Positions 21,457-34,482 are shown, numbered from the stretch's first letter. The stretch is 64,000 nt of DNA from Cryptomeria japonica (GCF_030272615.1 NC_081409.1:207621190-207685189), one strand, 5' to 3'. Made by a program: numbers and translations. The notes: generated from the sequence alone by a model not told the origin.

Positions 21457-23550
21457 CGCCATTACCGAAGAGGAATCTGAAGCCCAAGAGGCAGCTATAA
21501 CACTAAGCACCGAATTGCCTAAGGGAAAAGTGTTGAAAATAAAGAAATAGGATTCATCAAAAGCCTCACCAACTCCTCCAGCAAAGCGACCTAACACTAG
21601 AGCATCTGCAGCTTCACCAAGTAAGAAAGCAAAGAGTGTTACTGTTCCCAAGGTAACAAAAACTTACAAGAAATCTACTCAGAGACTCATTTTGGCAAAA
21701 GAGTCTAGTGACACCGAATGTAAGGATGCAAGTAAATTTCAGATTGTCAAAAGCAAGAAGGTAAATGTACATAGTGTTGAAAAATTTTGTACTAATCTAA
21801 AGGAATATGGTGGATTTGGAGGATTCGGATATGTTAAGTATGAATCCAGAAATGAAGATGAAAAGATTCAAATAGAAGAAGCTGTCATATGCACACTTCT
21901 GAAATTCTGATTGGTCCCATTAGAAGTCTCTAATTCTCTTCCAAAAGAATTATATGCACATATTGATAGCAGGTGGCAATATGCCCTAGACTCGGAGAAA
22001 CAGATCAGAGAAAGAATTTTGGTACATCTCTTTCCTGACATGTCGGTAGCTGAAATAAAAGAACATCTGACAACCTACCACACAAAGTTCCTCGTCAAAC
22101 AAAAAGCCTTGAAACTGTTGAATGGGTTGTATATTGAAGTGGAAAATGAGACAAAAGAAAAGTGGCAGGAAATCTTTAGAAACAAGGATGCCGGTGAGCA
22201 AGCTGAAGTTGAAATAGTTGATGTCACCGAGCAAGATCCTAATGTTACCGAGCAAGACCCTGCTAACACCATTCAAATAGATGAAGATATCATGGATACA
22301 GAGGCACATGAATAGGAAATGATAGAAGGCAATGCATATACAAAACTTGTATTAGTAAATCAGTCTTGTAACAAGTTCAGCTTTATCCACTGGTCAATCA
22401 ACCTGTCTCAACCGAAGCCCCTCAGGATACGGATCAAGGCACCAAAGGTCACAAGTCTACAACAGGAGAAGGCACTACTCAAGAACAAACGTCTCAGGAT
22501 CCTTCTAGCACTGAAAATGTTGCAACTAAGACATCGAGTACCGAGACACCAAAGGACACTATAGAGGCCAAAGAAACCGACCAAAGTGTTGCCTCTACCA
22601 AGCAACCTACCAAGGGTCATCAAGCCTCACAAGCCATTGTCTTAGTTCAATCAGTAAAAGGAAAAGAAAAGAAGATGGAAAATCATAGTTTCAAAGTAGA
22701 TTTGTCAAAACTAATAGTGTTGCCCAATGTTGACATATCCAAATTAAAGGGGCAAGCACTCATTGATTTCGGTGAACTATGTAAAGCAAAGGCCGAACAA
22801 GAGAAGCAAATGGCTATTCAAAAGAAAAATAAATTACTTCAGAAGGTGAAAGCACTCTTAACAAATATGCTACCTGAAGCTACAATAACCAAAGATGCAG
22901 CCATCCACATTCAACTGGATGAACTCCTAACCAAGATAGAGACATCTGGAGTACATGCATCTGAATATTTGAGCAAGCTAAAAAACAAAGAGCTCACTGC
23001 AAAATTATAGAAGAGGTACATAAAGCTATAGCTATTGGCAAAGTCAAACTTGTCAAATTTATTGCTGAGTTGTCCCCTCAACTCAAGCACATTCTTTATT
23101 TATTTCAAAAACTCTATACATTTTCTTTATTCATTAAAGACATCAAAAATAAAATAGAAGCAATTGAGAAAGAGATCACCGATCTCTCAAATAAGTTGAC
23201 CACAGAGCCCAATTCAGTTCAGAATTTCTATACAAAGTTACAACAGCTCATGGCTCAACAATTGGACCTAAGAAATGACGAACACAAGATCAAGATGGAC
23301 ATAATGACACTTCAGACATTATTCCTTCCTCATCTTTCATCTATCCAAGAACGGATCAACTGAGCCACATACTTATCTACTACACAAGAGGGAAGCACTT
23401 TATATGGCTTAATATCATTATTGGCTGATATTCAAGTGTAGAATTCTTTAATGGACAGTGTAAAGGATGCCCTCTTTGTCACTCTCACTGAAGCACGGAC
23501 AAAGTACAAATCCATTTTTGACCAGTTGCTAGCACCGAATGGTAACTAAA
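21457..23550 (+). pseudogene. unrecognised coiled-coil protein encoded by element G
   Basis: The reading is nearly continuous over about 2 kb with a few stops and two shifts. An N-terminal Ser/Lys/Pro-rich part (21460-21690) is followed by a compact region with FCTNLKEYGGFGGFGYVKYES (21780-21840) and SRWQYALDSEKQIRERILVHLFPD (21970-22040). Then comes an acidic stretch with VTEQDP twice (22222-22260), a Thr/Gln/Glu-rich linker (22390-22630), and helical coiled-coil-like segments (22675-23010 and 23070-23363). Stops include TAG near 21548, TGA at 21908-21910, TAG at 22313-22315 and TAG near 23440; three of these differ from CAG by one base. No catalytic motif is visible. It could be a structural or env-position protein of a SIRE-like relative. 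Confidence 0.5.
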
Positions 23551-23893
23551 TTTTGATGTTTGTCAAAAAGGGGGAGTGATATAGTATAGTATCAAACAAA
23601 AGGAGTGTAGTATACAGGGGGAGTATACCGAGCAGAGTAAGCAGAGTATCCAAGAGCAGTGAACCGAGCAGTGAATAGAACAGTAAGCAAAGAACAAGAG
23701 CAGATCACCGAGCATACAAAATTAGAGTTTTTGTGCAATATATTGATAAGGGGAGTATATCTGGATTTACTATTTCATTGACTATTGTATATACTGTCAG
23801 TATAGTCAAATTTTGTAAAGTATATAGATTATTGAGTTATAACTTTGAAAGTAGTTTTTGTCAAACATCTCAACTAATGTCAAAAGGGGAGAT

Positions 23894-25084
23894 TGTTACT
23901 ACTTATCAAGTTGCCATTAGTTTTATGTTCAAAGTTATTCTATATACTCTAGTCAGTTATCTCTACCAAAATACTCAGTCAGTATGCACAGTCCAGTTGG
24001 TTATAGAAGAAAGTAGTCACAGAGCCCAGTATGCACCAAGTTGTCTACTGAGTATCATTCCATGTCTATCGAGTAGCAAAGATGACACACCGAGTTGATA
24101 TACACCGAGTGAAATGTGTTACCAGATTCATTGAACCTGGACATACATATCAAAACGTGTTACAAGATCAAGGAACATAGAACCGTTATCACATTGGAAA
24201 TTGCACTTAAAGATTGTGTATGATTTTGAGGTCATCTAACCAATGAAATATTTTGCATGGTTATTCATTCGATAAAACATGTTTGTAAGATCGAAGCAAT
24301 GAATGGATCACCGACATAAGAGATCTATTTATACAACATGGATTAAGATTAGATATATACATGTAGCATGACAGAAAGGAAGATATAGAAATATATGAAG
24401 CAAGACATGTGAAAGCACTAAGTGTTATGACTGTTACAAAGACACAAAGGTCACTGAGAAGGATTTCAAAGAACAATCAAAGAACAGAGTAAACAGAAGG
24501 GTTTACTAAGTTACTATATGGGCTACCAAGGTATGCTATAAGCAAGGTAATCTAATTTTGAGCACATAGAATCTTCTATAACATTCTAGATGTAAAGTTG
24601 CAGATATTTGTAATGATTTTATTGTAATATTTTGAAGTTGTAAGAGAAACCTTTAACAGGGTAAAAGACTCTAATCAAGTCTATAAATTGTAAAGCCTCT
24701 AACCAGGTGCAACATTTAGATTAAGTGTTGTAAAATCCTTTAGCAAGGTAGATCTAACAGATCTTGATACTCCTAACATGGTAAGCTATCAGAAATAGCC
24801 AAACATGTAGCTCTAACCGAGCAACCTTTATTATTGCAGTAGTGAAGTTGTGGGTGCCATCCCCACCGCAGTTTTTCTCTCTAACCAAGAGTTTCTGCGT
24901 AACCAAAATATATGTGTTATGGAGTGAATCATGTATGATTGTTATTTATTTGTTTTAGCATTATATTATGTTATTGCACTATTCAGTTCATGCATAACAG
25001 TAAAGATATTGTTAAGAAAAGGATTTGAAGTACTAATTCACCCCTCCCCTCTCAGTACATTAGCTTTCCATATTGGGCCTAACA
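23894..25084 (+). repeat. 3' LTR of G
   Basis: It is 1191 bp, preceded by the purine tract at 23882-23893. It carries the GTGGGTGCCATCCCCACCGC hairpin at about 24851-24870 and the C-rich box ATTCACCCCTCCCCTCTCAG at about 25036-25055, both close to its 3' end. Confidence 0.88.
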
Positions 25085-27905
25085 GTTTGAAGCTCTTATT
25101 ACCAAGAGACTTCCTAAGGGAACTAGAAAATATAGAGGTAAGCTCCTTTTGAAATGTTTTTCTTGTAATAGGATAGGGTACATTGTTGTAAATTGTCCCA
25201 ATAGTGATAATAAGGACAAACACCAGAGAAGTTCAAAAAGTTCAAAGGAGGAAATAGGAGAAACTATCTTGTTGCAGTTGATGAAGGTGTCACTGATGAT
25301 GAATCAGAAGATGAAGAAAGACATAGTGTTTCTAGCCGTTAAGGAAGACATGTCAAACAAGAAGGCTCTTGTCTCCTGCTTTGATAATTCTAATGAGTGG
25401 ATTACTGATAGTGGTTGTTCTCACCACATGACTGGTGACCAGAGAAAGTTTCTGTCTCTAGAAGAGTATGATGGAGGTGTAGTCCGATTTGGTAATGATG
25501 CACCATGTATGGTAAAAGGCAAAGGGTCCATCTCTCTAAATGGAAAAAGAAATGTTGATAATGTGTATTGGGTAGAAGGTCTCAAGCATAACCTTTTGAG
25601 TGTTGCCCAGCTGAATGATAAAGGACTCACTCTAGAATTCAAACATGGAGTGTGCAAAATAAAAGGAAAGAGTGGTGAATTAATGGCCACCGGTATGCAG
25701 ACCAAAGGTAACTTATTTCAGTTGAATACAAATATTAGTCAATGTCTAATGGCTAAGTTTGATGACAGTTGGATATGGCATAGGAGACTCTGCCATGTAA
25801 ATTTTGATAATATTGTGCAGGCTAGTAAGATCACGGCAGATAGAGGATTGCATGTGCTGAACAAATGGGAGAATCCTTTATGCAGAGAATGTCAACTAGG
25901 GAAAATGTCTTTCTCAACCTTCAAAGGTAAATCTTTCACAGCAAATAATTTACTTGATCTTGTGCATACTGATATGTGTGGTCCTATGAAAACTAGGAGT
26001 GTTCAGGGAGATAGGTACTTTATGATCCTTACTGATGATTTCTCAAGAATGATGTGGGTCACATTCTTGAAAGACAAGTCTGAAGCTTTTGGATTGTTTA
26101 AAGCCTTCAAAGCACTAGTTGAAAAGGAAAGTGGTAAGAGGACTAAATGCCTTAGAACCGACCAAGGAGGAGAGTTCACTTCTGGAGAATTCAATAAGTA
26201 CTATGAAGAGAACGGCATCAAGAGGCAACTGTGTACCCCCCGGACTCCACAGCAGAATGGCCTAGCAGAAAGGAACAACCGAACTGTAGTTGAAGTTGCT
26301 AGAACGATGTTGATTCAAGGGAAGGTTTCTCACACTTTTTGGAGAGAAGCAGTGAGCACTGCAGTATACACTATGAACCGGGTATTCATCAAGAAAGGTA
26401 AGGATAAAACTCCTTATGAGTATTGGACTGTTAAGACTCCTGTAGTAAACTACTTTAGAGTGTTTGGTAGCAAGTGTTATATCAAGAGAAGTGAATACCA
26501 TAGCAAGTTTGATGCAAAATGTGATGAGGGAATATTCCTTGGGTATTCCACCAAGAGAAAATCTCTCAAGTGTTTTAACAATAGGACTCAGAGAATTGTT
26601 GAAATTATCAATTTAGAGTTGATGAAACCTCTGAGAAACCTGAGAAAACCGACAGTGAGCGAGCGGTAGATGAACCAGTTGTAACCTTCTGGGAATCGGT
26701 TGCAAAACAACCAAGTACAAATAACAGTGCTCCTACACTAGTAGATGTTGATGTAGATGAAGATGAAGATGAGGATTAAGAGGAAAAGCTAGAGGAATCA
26801 ACCAAGATCATTCGCAGGTATGTAAAGCTACATCATGGTCCAAAGCAGATCGTAGGGGATAACGATGCAGGAATACTTACAAGAAGAAAGGTCAGAGAGA
26901 ATTCTTGCATGATTTATGAATTTGAGCCCAAAACATTTAAAGAGGCACACAAAGATGAAGACTGGATTAAGGCTATGGAAGAGGAACTTGACCAAATAGA
27001 AAAGAACGGTACATGGTCTTTGGTACCTAGACCTGAGCATAAAAATGTTATTGGCACCAAATGGGTTTTTAGAAACAAGCTGAATGAAGATGGCACAGTG
27101 ATAAGAAACAAAGCAAGATTGGTATGTAAGGGATATGCTTAAGAAGAAGGAGAAGACTATGGAGAAACCTTTGCTCCAGTAGCTAGATTGGAAGGAGTTT
27201 GAATGCTACTTGCATATGTAGCCTTCAAGGGATTCAAAGTATATCAGATGGATGTAAAATCTGCATTCCTGAATGGAATACTTGAAGAGGAACTTTATAT
27301 AGAGCAACCAGATGGGTTTTCCCTATCAGAAGACAGTGATATGGTGTGTAGGCTACATAAATCCTTGTATGGATTGAAGCAAGCACCTAGAGCATGGTAT
27401 GCATGTTTACACTCCCATCTTGTGAAGATTGGATTTAAAAGAACAAGTGAAGACAGCAACATCTATCTGAAGTCAGAAGGAGATCAGATTCTGATCTGTG
27501 AAGTGTTTCTTGATGATATAATTTTTGGTGGAAATGACAAGATGAGCCATGTGTTTGCAGATGAGATGAAGAAGGAATTTGAGATGTCACTAATCAAAGA
27601 GATTAAGTTCTTCATTGGACTACAGATTCAACAAATGAAAGATAGTATCTTTATCACTCAATCCAAGTATGTCAAAGAAGTGTTGAAGACCTTTGGCATG
27701 GAAGATAGCAAACCAGTTGGTACACCGATGATAACCGGTTATAAATTGTCAAAAGAAGATGACTCAGCGTTGGTGAATGAGAAGGAATACCGGTCAATGA
27801 TTGGTAAGTTGCACTATGTAGTACATAGTAGACGAGACATAACATATGCAGTGGGCATTGTTGCACGTTTTCAGAAAAGTCCAAGAGAATCCCACTTGGT
27901 AGCAA
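25085..27905 (+). pseudogene. gag end and pol of element A (knuckle, PR, INT, RT)
   Basis: From 25085 the gag frame resumes into a CCHC-like knuckle (CFSCNRIGYIVVNCP; the usual His is Val). Protease has DSGCSHHMTG (25410), giving the Asp-Ser-Gly active site. GAG-pre-integrase and integrase follow (HTDMCGP near 25965; TPQQNGLAERNNRT near 26245). A frameshift near 26615 separates INT from RT. RT contains the [11 protein letters not shown] block (27245), [10 protein letters not shown] (27368) and [12 protein letters not shown] (27505; YVDD in the family). Further stops are TAA near 26777, TAA at 27140 and TGA near 27200. Translation stops making sense at about 27905, where an inverted Copia begins, so RNase H is lost. 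Confidence 0.88.
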
Positions 27906-27909
27906 TCAA

Positions 27910-28892
27910 GAGAATCCCACTTGCCTTCTCTATGATTGCTAGAACAATTTCAATGTTATGTGCTAGCAAACATTTATTCTTCTTTATATCCTTTATATAG
28001 TATATATTTCCACTCTTTCTAACTCCTACAACTCTTTTACCAGTCTTCTCTATTCTAATTAAAACTTCATAGCCTTTTCTACACATTTAACTAACACTTA
28101 ACAAACTATGTCTTAATCCTTCAACATAATAAACATCATCAATTTTATGCTTACCATCAATAGAAACACTTTTAATACCCTGAATAACTGCACCATCTTC
28201 TCCTACAAACTTCATTGTTCCTCCATCATACTTCTTGAGATTAATAAGCCTATCTTTATCACCGGTCATATGATTTGAACATTCAATGTCTATAATCCAT
28301 GTACTCGGTTCTATCTTAGCATGCAATGCAGTCTTAATTATTCTCTTTTCTTCTGGTTTCTTTAAAGTATCATCCTTATCTTCAATTTCCAGAAATAAGG
28401 ATTCTTCATTCAATTTGTCATCAACTTCATCTTCAGATGTATGTTCCTCAATAGGACATAGCCCTTCTTCTCTCTTCTATTAAATTTGTGTCTTTTAAAC
28501 TTTTTTTTTCTTCTCATTGTCATCTGGTCTCTTATAATCTTCTATATAAGTGAAATTAGAAGCATAATGTCCAATTATATAACAAGAAAAACATTTCAAA
28601 GGTAACTTATCTTGTACTTTCCAGTTCCTTACTACAATATTATCACCAAATTTGCTTCAACTTCATCTAGATCTCCATTGCATTCTAGATTAGCATGTCT
28701 TGAAACATTAAATGTTGCTTCTTTCTTTTCTCTTTTCTCTTCCTCCATTTCTGAAATCTCATAGGCTGATAAAGTACCAATAAACTAATCAATGGTATAC
28801 TTACTCAAATCATTACTCTCTTGTATAGCACATCTTTGTTTCTTGTAGGATTTATGCAAATTCAACAAGACCTTATGAACAATATTACATTT
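27910..28892 (-). pseudogene. gag end, zinc knuckle, protease and pre-integrase of element B
   Basis: On the minus strand from 28892, gag continues as NIVHKVLLNLHKSYKK and LSKYTID, then LSAYEISEMEE, then a knuckle remnant LPLKCFSC near 28600. Protease follows in 28413-28087: WIIDIECSNHMTGD, where the usual active-site DSG is replaced by DIE, so it would be inactive, and VYYVEGLRHSLLSVS. A pre-integrase piece reaches 27915. Several stops are present. Confidence 0.75.
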
Positions 28893-31800
28893 TGATGCAG
28901 GAGCATTGGTCTAGTTCTTATCTGTGAGGCCCTACCCCGATTCAGTTTGACATTTTCAGTTATTTGCATATTGAGTCTATTATGGATGCTTTATTTTATG
29001 TTTTATGGACTTAGAACTTATATGATTCCATGATTTGGATCACACTGACATATGTTGATGCTTTATTTCATGCATGATGATTATGAAACTTTAGATATGT
29101 TACTAGAATAGAATTACATTATGATGGTGAATGTCATTATTGAAAATTTGCAGGACTTCATATTGATGATAGAAAGATGATGCTTATTTATGAATGGTTC
29201 AATTTTGGAAAATTATGTTGATTGCTTATGTGAAATTGAATTTGAACGAATGAGATATTGAATTATTGTTGTCAAATGTATGAGTGTTTGATGTGTAATG
29301 AAATCCATGTATTTGATTATGTATAATTGTGATTATTTGGAGTTACTAATGTGTTAATTGAGATGCGCAGGAAAATTATCCATGTGACCATGGAATTTAA
29401 TGGAGAACCAAGCCTAGACCTATGTGCGTTTGTTAAGCTGAGAGTTGTCTATTTGGAGAGACAACACCCCTTTGTAATGTATTTTATTTGTGAAGTGTAT
29501 AATGCTTGAGTGTTAAAATTAATTTATGTGTATATGTGTAATCCTACAAGAGACAAATCCTATGTGTGATTTTTATATTGTATTTTTATTGTGTCACTTG
29601 ACACATGTGCTGATTAGTGTCATTGATTTTGACTTGTCTCTTGGAGGGAGTTTTGTTTCTACCAAAGCCATTCAAAAACATGAGTGTGGTCCCAAATTTT
29701 GCCTTGGGTAGGGAGTCTTGGGAGTGGTCAACTCAAGTTTGACCCGTAGGTAAACTTCAGTTGGGTTTCCAAAGGGTTTAATGGACTCCTAGGGTAAGTT
29801 TTTAGGCTTTTCCAAAGGTCCAAAGGGTATACCTATGGGTTAGGGGTATTTTGCAACATGTGGCTTCTCCCATGTGACTATTTAGTCACTTCAAAAAGTG
29901 GTGTTTTCAAGATGAACGAAAATTCAACTTAGAAAGTTCTTCCTAGGATAGAGAACCTTCCCTTTAGAAGTTAAACTCTCTTCCCCATCTTCTTCCACCT
30001 TTTCCCTTTCCAATTTTGGTAATGTGTAAGAGTTTGGGAAGGGCAACCAATGGGAACTCACACCTCACCCAAGGGGTTGGGAAGTGTGTGAGAGGCCTTC
30101 TTAGGCAAGAATTTGGAAACTTAGTGAGTAATCACCCACTCTCCATTCTTGGAGATTATGCTTGTTTTGAAAAAAAGTTAGTAGGAGATTAGCACTTTTG
30201 GTGGGAATTTGGAGAAAGTTAGTGTGGAATTGGGCAGCTCATCCCCAACTAATTTTAGCAAACCTATTGGCAGAATAAGGTTGGTTACTTCTTACCTCCT
30301 CTTGTTATGTTGTAAGTGTTAGTTATGTTGTATTGTAAAAGAAAAGAGTTGCTTGTAATGAGAGTGTTTTATGGAGTATTTTGTTGAAGTTAAGAAAGTG
30401 TAGTTTTCTTTCTATGTATTTTGTTTTGTGTTCTTGTTGTTTTGGGAGTGTCCAAGATCTCCTACTCTTGGGAGGGTAGGAAGATCTTGGGGTGGAAGGA
30501 GTATGACAGCCATGGGTGAGAGGCTCTCCTTATGGAGAGTGTTCTCAAGGGTGTCCTTGGTGACCCTTGATGCATAGCCTTGTGTATGCATTTGGGGGTC
30601 ATAAGGGGAGCAAATATGGCCTTGAGCCTTTTGGGGGGGCATAAGGATTGTGGAGGTATTTGGTTGCATTTGTATTGCCATGAGGTGGCTTGTGTTGTAT
30701 TGTTTTTTGGCATGCATTCTCCCCATTGGTACTTGGTCCACTTCCACCCATGGAAGAGTCACCATGAAAGTGGTGAATGTGTAGCTTGGGAAGGGTAATT
30801 TGAATGTAAATATGTTCCTATGTTTGTTGTGGGGTTTGCATGTATGTAACCCGTCTAGTGCTTGGTTCTCCAAGCTCGGGGGTGGCTTCTAGTAAGCCTA
30901 GGCTGGGAGGTGAGCTTCCCATGGTCAAAAATGTGTTATATTGCAGGTTGCATGGGAATGGGAAAAGAAGGATAAAAGCACCATGTTGCTGTTTTTCGTT
31001 GCAGAAAGAGTTATTAAGACAATGTATTCTTTTTTTTGGGAGTTTGAAAAAGGGGAAGAAAAAAAAAAAGAAGCTAGATTGTGTTATTTACAAGAAAAGA
31101 GGATTTTTGTATTCAATATTAGCTTGTAAAAGAAAGAGAAAGTCATTGTGTGTTTATTTTCAAAAAAAAAAGGAATGAAGCAATGTATTTCTATTATCAT
31201 GAAAAGGATAATGTAGTTGTTTTAAATTTCAAAACCCCTTTGTAACCATGCTCATTTGTATTTATATCTGTTAATGAAATACATAGTATTTTTCCCTAAG
31301 AAATGTGTTAGTTGCATTTAAATCTTCATGTTTTTCATTTAAAAAAAAATATATAATATGTATAGATGCACTTTTGTGAAATCTGAAATTTATATTAGTT
31401 GAAAATCCATATTTCTTTTAGTTGATCATGCTGCTGTAAATTTATTTAAAAACAGTCTTTTATTTTTCTGTTTATTGCAAGAAAGAAATTTATTAAATTA
31501 GTCTATTCTTTGCAAATAAAAAAGGGGAAACATTTAGTTTTTAATATTATCATTTGGTTACAAGAATAGAATATAGATTTGGAAATCCTTTTTAAATGCA
31601 TTAAGATGACTTACAATGATATTAAACTCAAAAGGAAAGTCTATGTGGTTTTTATATAGAAAAAAAAAAGAAAGGGGTAAATGGTAGCAAAAGAGATATA
31701 CATAAATATTTTTAGCTCCTTTAATGTTGTTTGGACAATCTGATTTATACAAAAAAAAATTATAATATTCACAGTTCTGATAATACTAATATACAGAAAA

Positions 31801-31925
31801 GGAAATCTGATTAATCCCCTATCTAAGTCAACCAAACACAAAAATATATATATATCCTTTTATTTACTGAAAATAAAACCTGTTTATTCCCAAGTTTAAC
31901 TGTGTTACTTTTGTATCTGCCATAC

Positions 31926-32045
<120 letters not shown>

Positions 32046-32190
32046 CAAAGGAATTTTCGCATTAAACAATCTCGAGAAAATCATTTAAACCAAATCCTAA
32101 ACCATCGAGGGCTTCAACCCGTATTTACGCTGAGTGAAAACGTTTAACAAAAGAAATAGAGGCTGTGCATGTTAAGTGGGGGCCGCAGCA

Positions 32191-32308
32191 CCCGGGCGGC
32201 GGCGGCTGCAGCCTGCGGCACCCGCAGACTGCGGGCGGCGACGCCCGCAGCCTGCAGGGGCCGCAAACTGCGAGCGGCGCCGTCCGCAGCCGGCGGTGCC
32301 CGCGCTGC
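32191..32308. repeat. GC-rich minisatellite, three units of 39-40 bp
   Basis: Units start at 32191 (CCCGGGCGGCGGCGGCTGCA), 32231 (GCGGGCGGCGACGCCCGCAG) and 32270 (GCGAGCGGCGCCGTCCGCAG). This is the main GC- and CpG-dense patch of the window. Because the period is close to a multiple of three and the sequence is GC-rich, several frames stay open without being genes. Confidence 0.8.
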
Positions 32309-32723
32309 GGCATCTCCCCCACCTCACCACTCCGCTCCCCACTCCCATGTCGTGTCTGCTAATAAATAACGACGTCGTGGTTTCAAACAAAAACGCCGCG
32401 GTGCTAGCGAACTCCCTCCCCGCTCGGCCATCACACGAACGCACAGAAAAATAAAATAAAGGGGTTGGGCTTCGTTCGGCACTGCGCGCCCCTCCCGCGG
32501 CCGCCGTCTGCAAAAAAAAAATGTGGGGTTTCACTCTCACAACCCACACACACGAAAAAAAGGAGAAGTTTGGGCATTAACGTGTTCGTCCTAACCCTAA
32601 TTTTCGGGTTAGGGCAACACTCTCACAATTTAAATAAACATGTGAGGTTTGGGATTATAAATAAATAAAAAAAACTCACATATAAGAGGTTTATAACTAA
32701 GTATATAAATGATTATATAAAAC

Positions 32724-32920
<197 letters not shown>

Positions 32921-33615
32921 TAGTCTTAAAATGATAGTTAATAGGAATTAGATTTTGTTAAATTAAGTCTTACAATGTTGGGCATATGTAGAAGAAACTT
33001 TATAGAAGGGTTTTTTTTATAAGAGAGGATTTAATTCCAAGAGGGGTTTAATCTCTTTATCTAATTGGAATCATATATCGATTTTTGAATTAGGTAATGT
33101 TATTTTTCCTTTAAACTATTAATGAATTAGAAGAATTTTTATAAGCAGATTTTTGGAATATATAGGTAGATTAGATTTTAAGAAGAAAGGGGTGTAAACA
33201 CAAAATTAATTGTAGGGCCAAGGGGGCCAATTAAGTCTGAGGATTATAAAGAAATTTTAAATTTTGGGGGTTTTATTTTTATTAGTTACGAGGATAATTA
33301 AATTTAGAAATCCCAGAAGGTTAAGAGAAATAAGACAAATTTTATAAAGGAAGTTTCAATTCGAGATTTATCGATATTCTGGAGATTCTAATTAATTATT
33401 AATGAAGATTAGTGTTAATCCTCTTGGGAGATATCTCAGCTCGTAGATGACTTAGTAAACCTTGTTTCCCAATTGAATTTAATTACCCGTTTTACACAAA
33501 TGTAGTAAGACCAAACTAAGTTGCATCATTTTAATTAAGTAAGTCGTTAATTAGTTAAGTATTTTAAAAAAAAAAAAAATTCCGTTCGTGCCCAAAAGTT
33601 GGGCATGACATTATC

Positions 33616-34482
33616 GGTTGGGCATTTTTCAGTGGAATTGCTTTAGAGCGTGGCATTTCTTCATGTTTGAGTGTTTAACATTGTGGTTTTGGGTTTATTC
33701 CCTTGTGTTTGTGGTCTTTATCATGTTCGAGTTTCATAGCATTTTGCTTTGTTTCTGATGAGATGTGGATTCTAGTATTGTCCTGGTTGATGTGTTCATA
33801 CTGGTTAGTCTTGCAGTCTATTGAGCTAAGATGATTTTGGGTTGTGGTTGATCTCCATGACTGGTGGATCATTAGAGGTGTTGCTTTGGGTCTTGGCCAG
33901 TATTCCCAGAGGTTTGCACATCATTTTATTATTTGGATATTATTCTTAGTGATTTGAGCAAACATGTTACCGTTGCACGTTTCATGAACCGGTTGGTCTT
34001 TAGGCTGCCTTGATTGAGTTGTAATTATTTGCAGATGGTATAAATAGAAGCTTGTGAAATATTTGTAAGGGAGAGAAGTTAGAATATAGAAGATAGAGCT
34101 TGGAGATTGAGCGAAGATGTACAACTAATGAGATTCTGATCTGATAGGACTGAGGTTGGAAGGCTGAGGTCCAAATTAGGGTAAAACTAGTAGATTGTTA
34201 TCGGAAGCCAATTTGATATGTGGGTGATCTTTAGATGTTGTAATTTTATTCCTATCATTGTTTGTATCTTGAACTGTGATCCAGCATGTGGTATGAGTAA
34301 TCCTTCAGATTGTAATAAGACTCATTCACATTGTTCACCGGTTATGTGTTTTGTGTTGTTACCGGTTGTTTCTATTGTTTCTAGCACCTTGTTACCGGTT
34401 ACTGGTATGATTTGCATAGTTTATATTCTAAGATGCAAGGTTGGGCTATCCTTCACTGGATCTCCCTCCCTTGACTACATCA
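33616..34482 (+). repeat. main part of the 5' LTR of element C
   Basis: It resumes at CGGTTGGGCATTTTTCAGTG after the D insertion and ends CTTGACTACATCA. It matches 34872-35741 along its length (shared words TTCTTCATGTTTGAGTG, GGTTTATTCCCTTGTG, GGATCTCCCT). Confidence 0.88.

Larger units (their letters stand above)
20386..25084 (+). mobile_element. LTR element 'G', non-autonomous or deleted, inserted in gag of A
   Basis: It begins TGTTACTACTT and ends GGGCCTAACA, flanked by the 5-bp TSD GTTTG (20381-20385 and 25085-25089). It has a truncated 5' LTR, a 2.4-kb interior with no protease, integrase or RT, a polypurine tract (AAAAGGGGAGAT, 23882-23893) and a full 3' LTR. The primer-binding site and any gag start have been deleted along with the last 120 bp of the 5' LTR. 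Confidence 0.88.
18133..27905 (+). mobile_element. SIRE-type Ty1/Copia element 'A', 3'-truncated, with nested element G
   Basis: The order 5' LTR, PBS, gag, zinc knuckle, protease, integrase, reverse transcriptase is that of Copia. The RT wording ([39 protein letters not shown]) and the LTR-end C-rich box suit the SIRE lineage (inference). RNase H and the 3' LTR are missing because the element is cut at about 27905, where an opposite-strand Copia begins. Element G occupies 20386-25084 inside gag. Confidence 0.85.

Noticed and set aside
30412-30873. 153-codon minus-strand frame in element D
   Set aside because: Low-complexity composition, no motif, and it lies in an otherwise non-coding LTR-like unit.
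32165-32549. Overlapping open frames on both strands in the GC-rich patch, Ala/Arg/Pro-rich
   Set aside because: Open because of GC-rich 39-bp repeats with few stop codons; all frames are equally open and no domain is visible.
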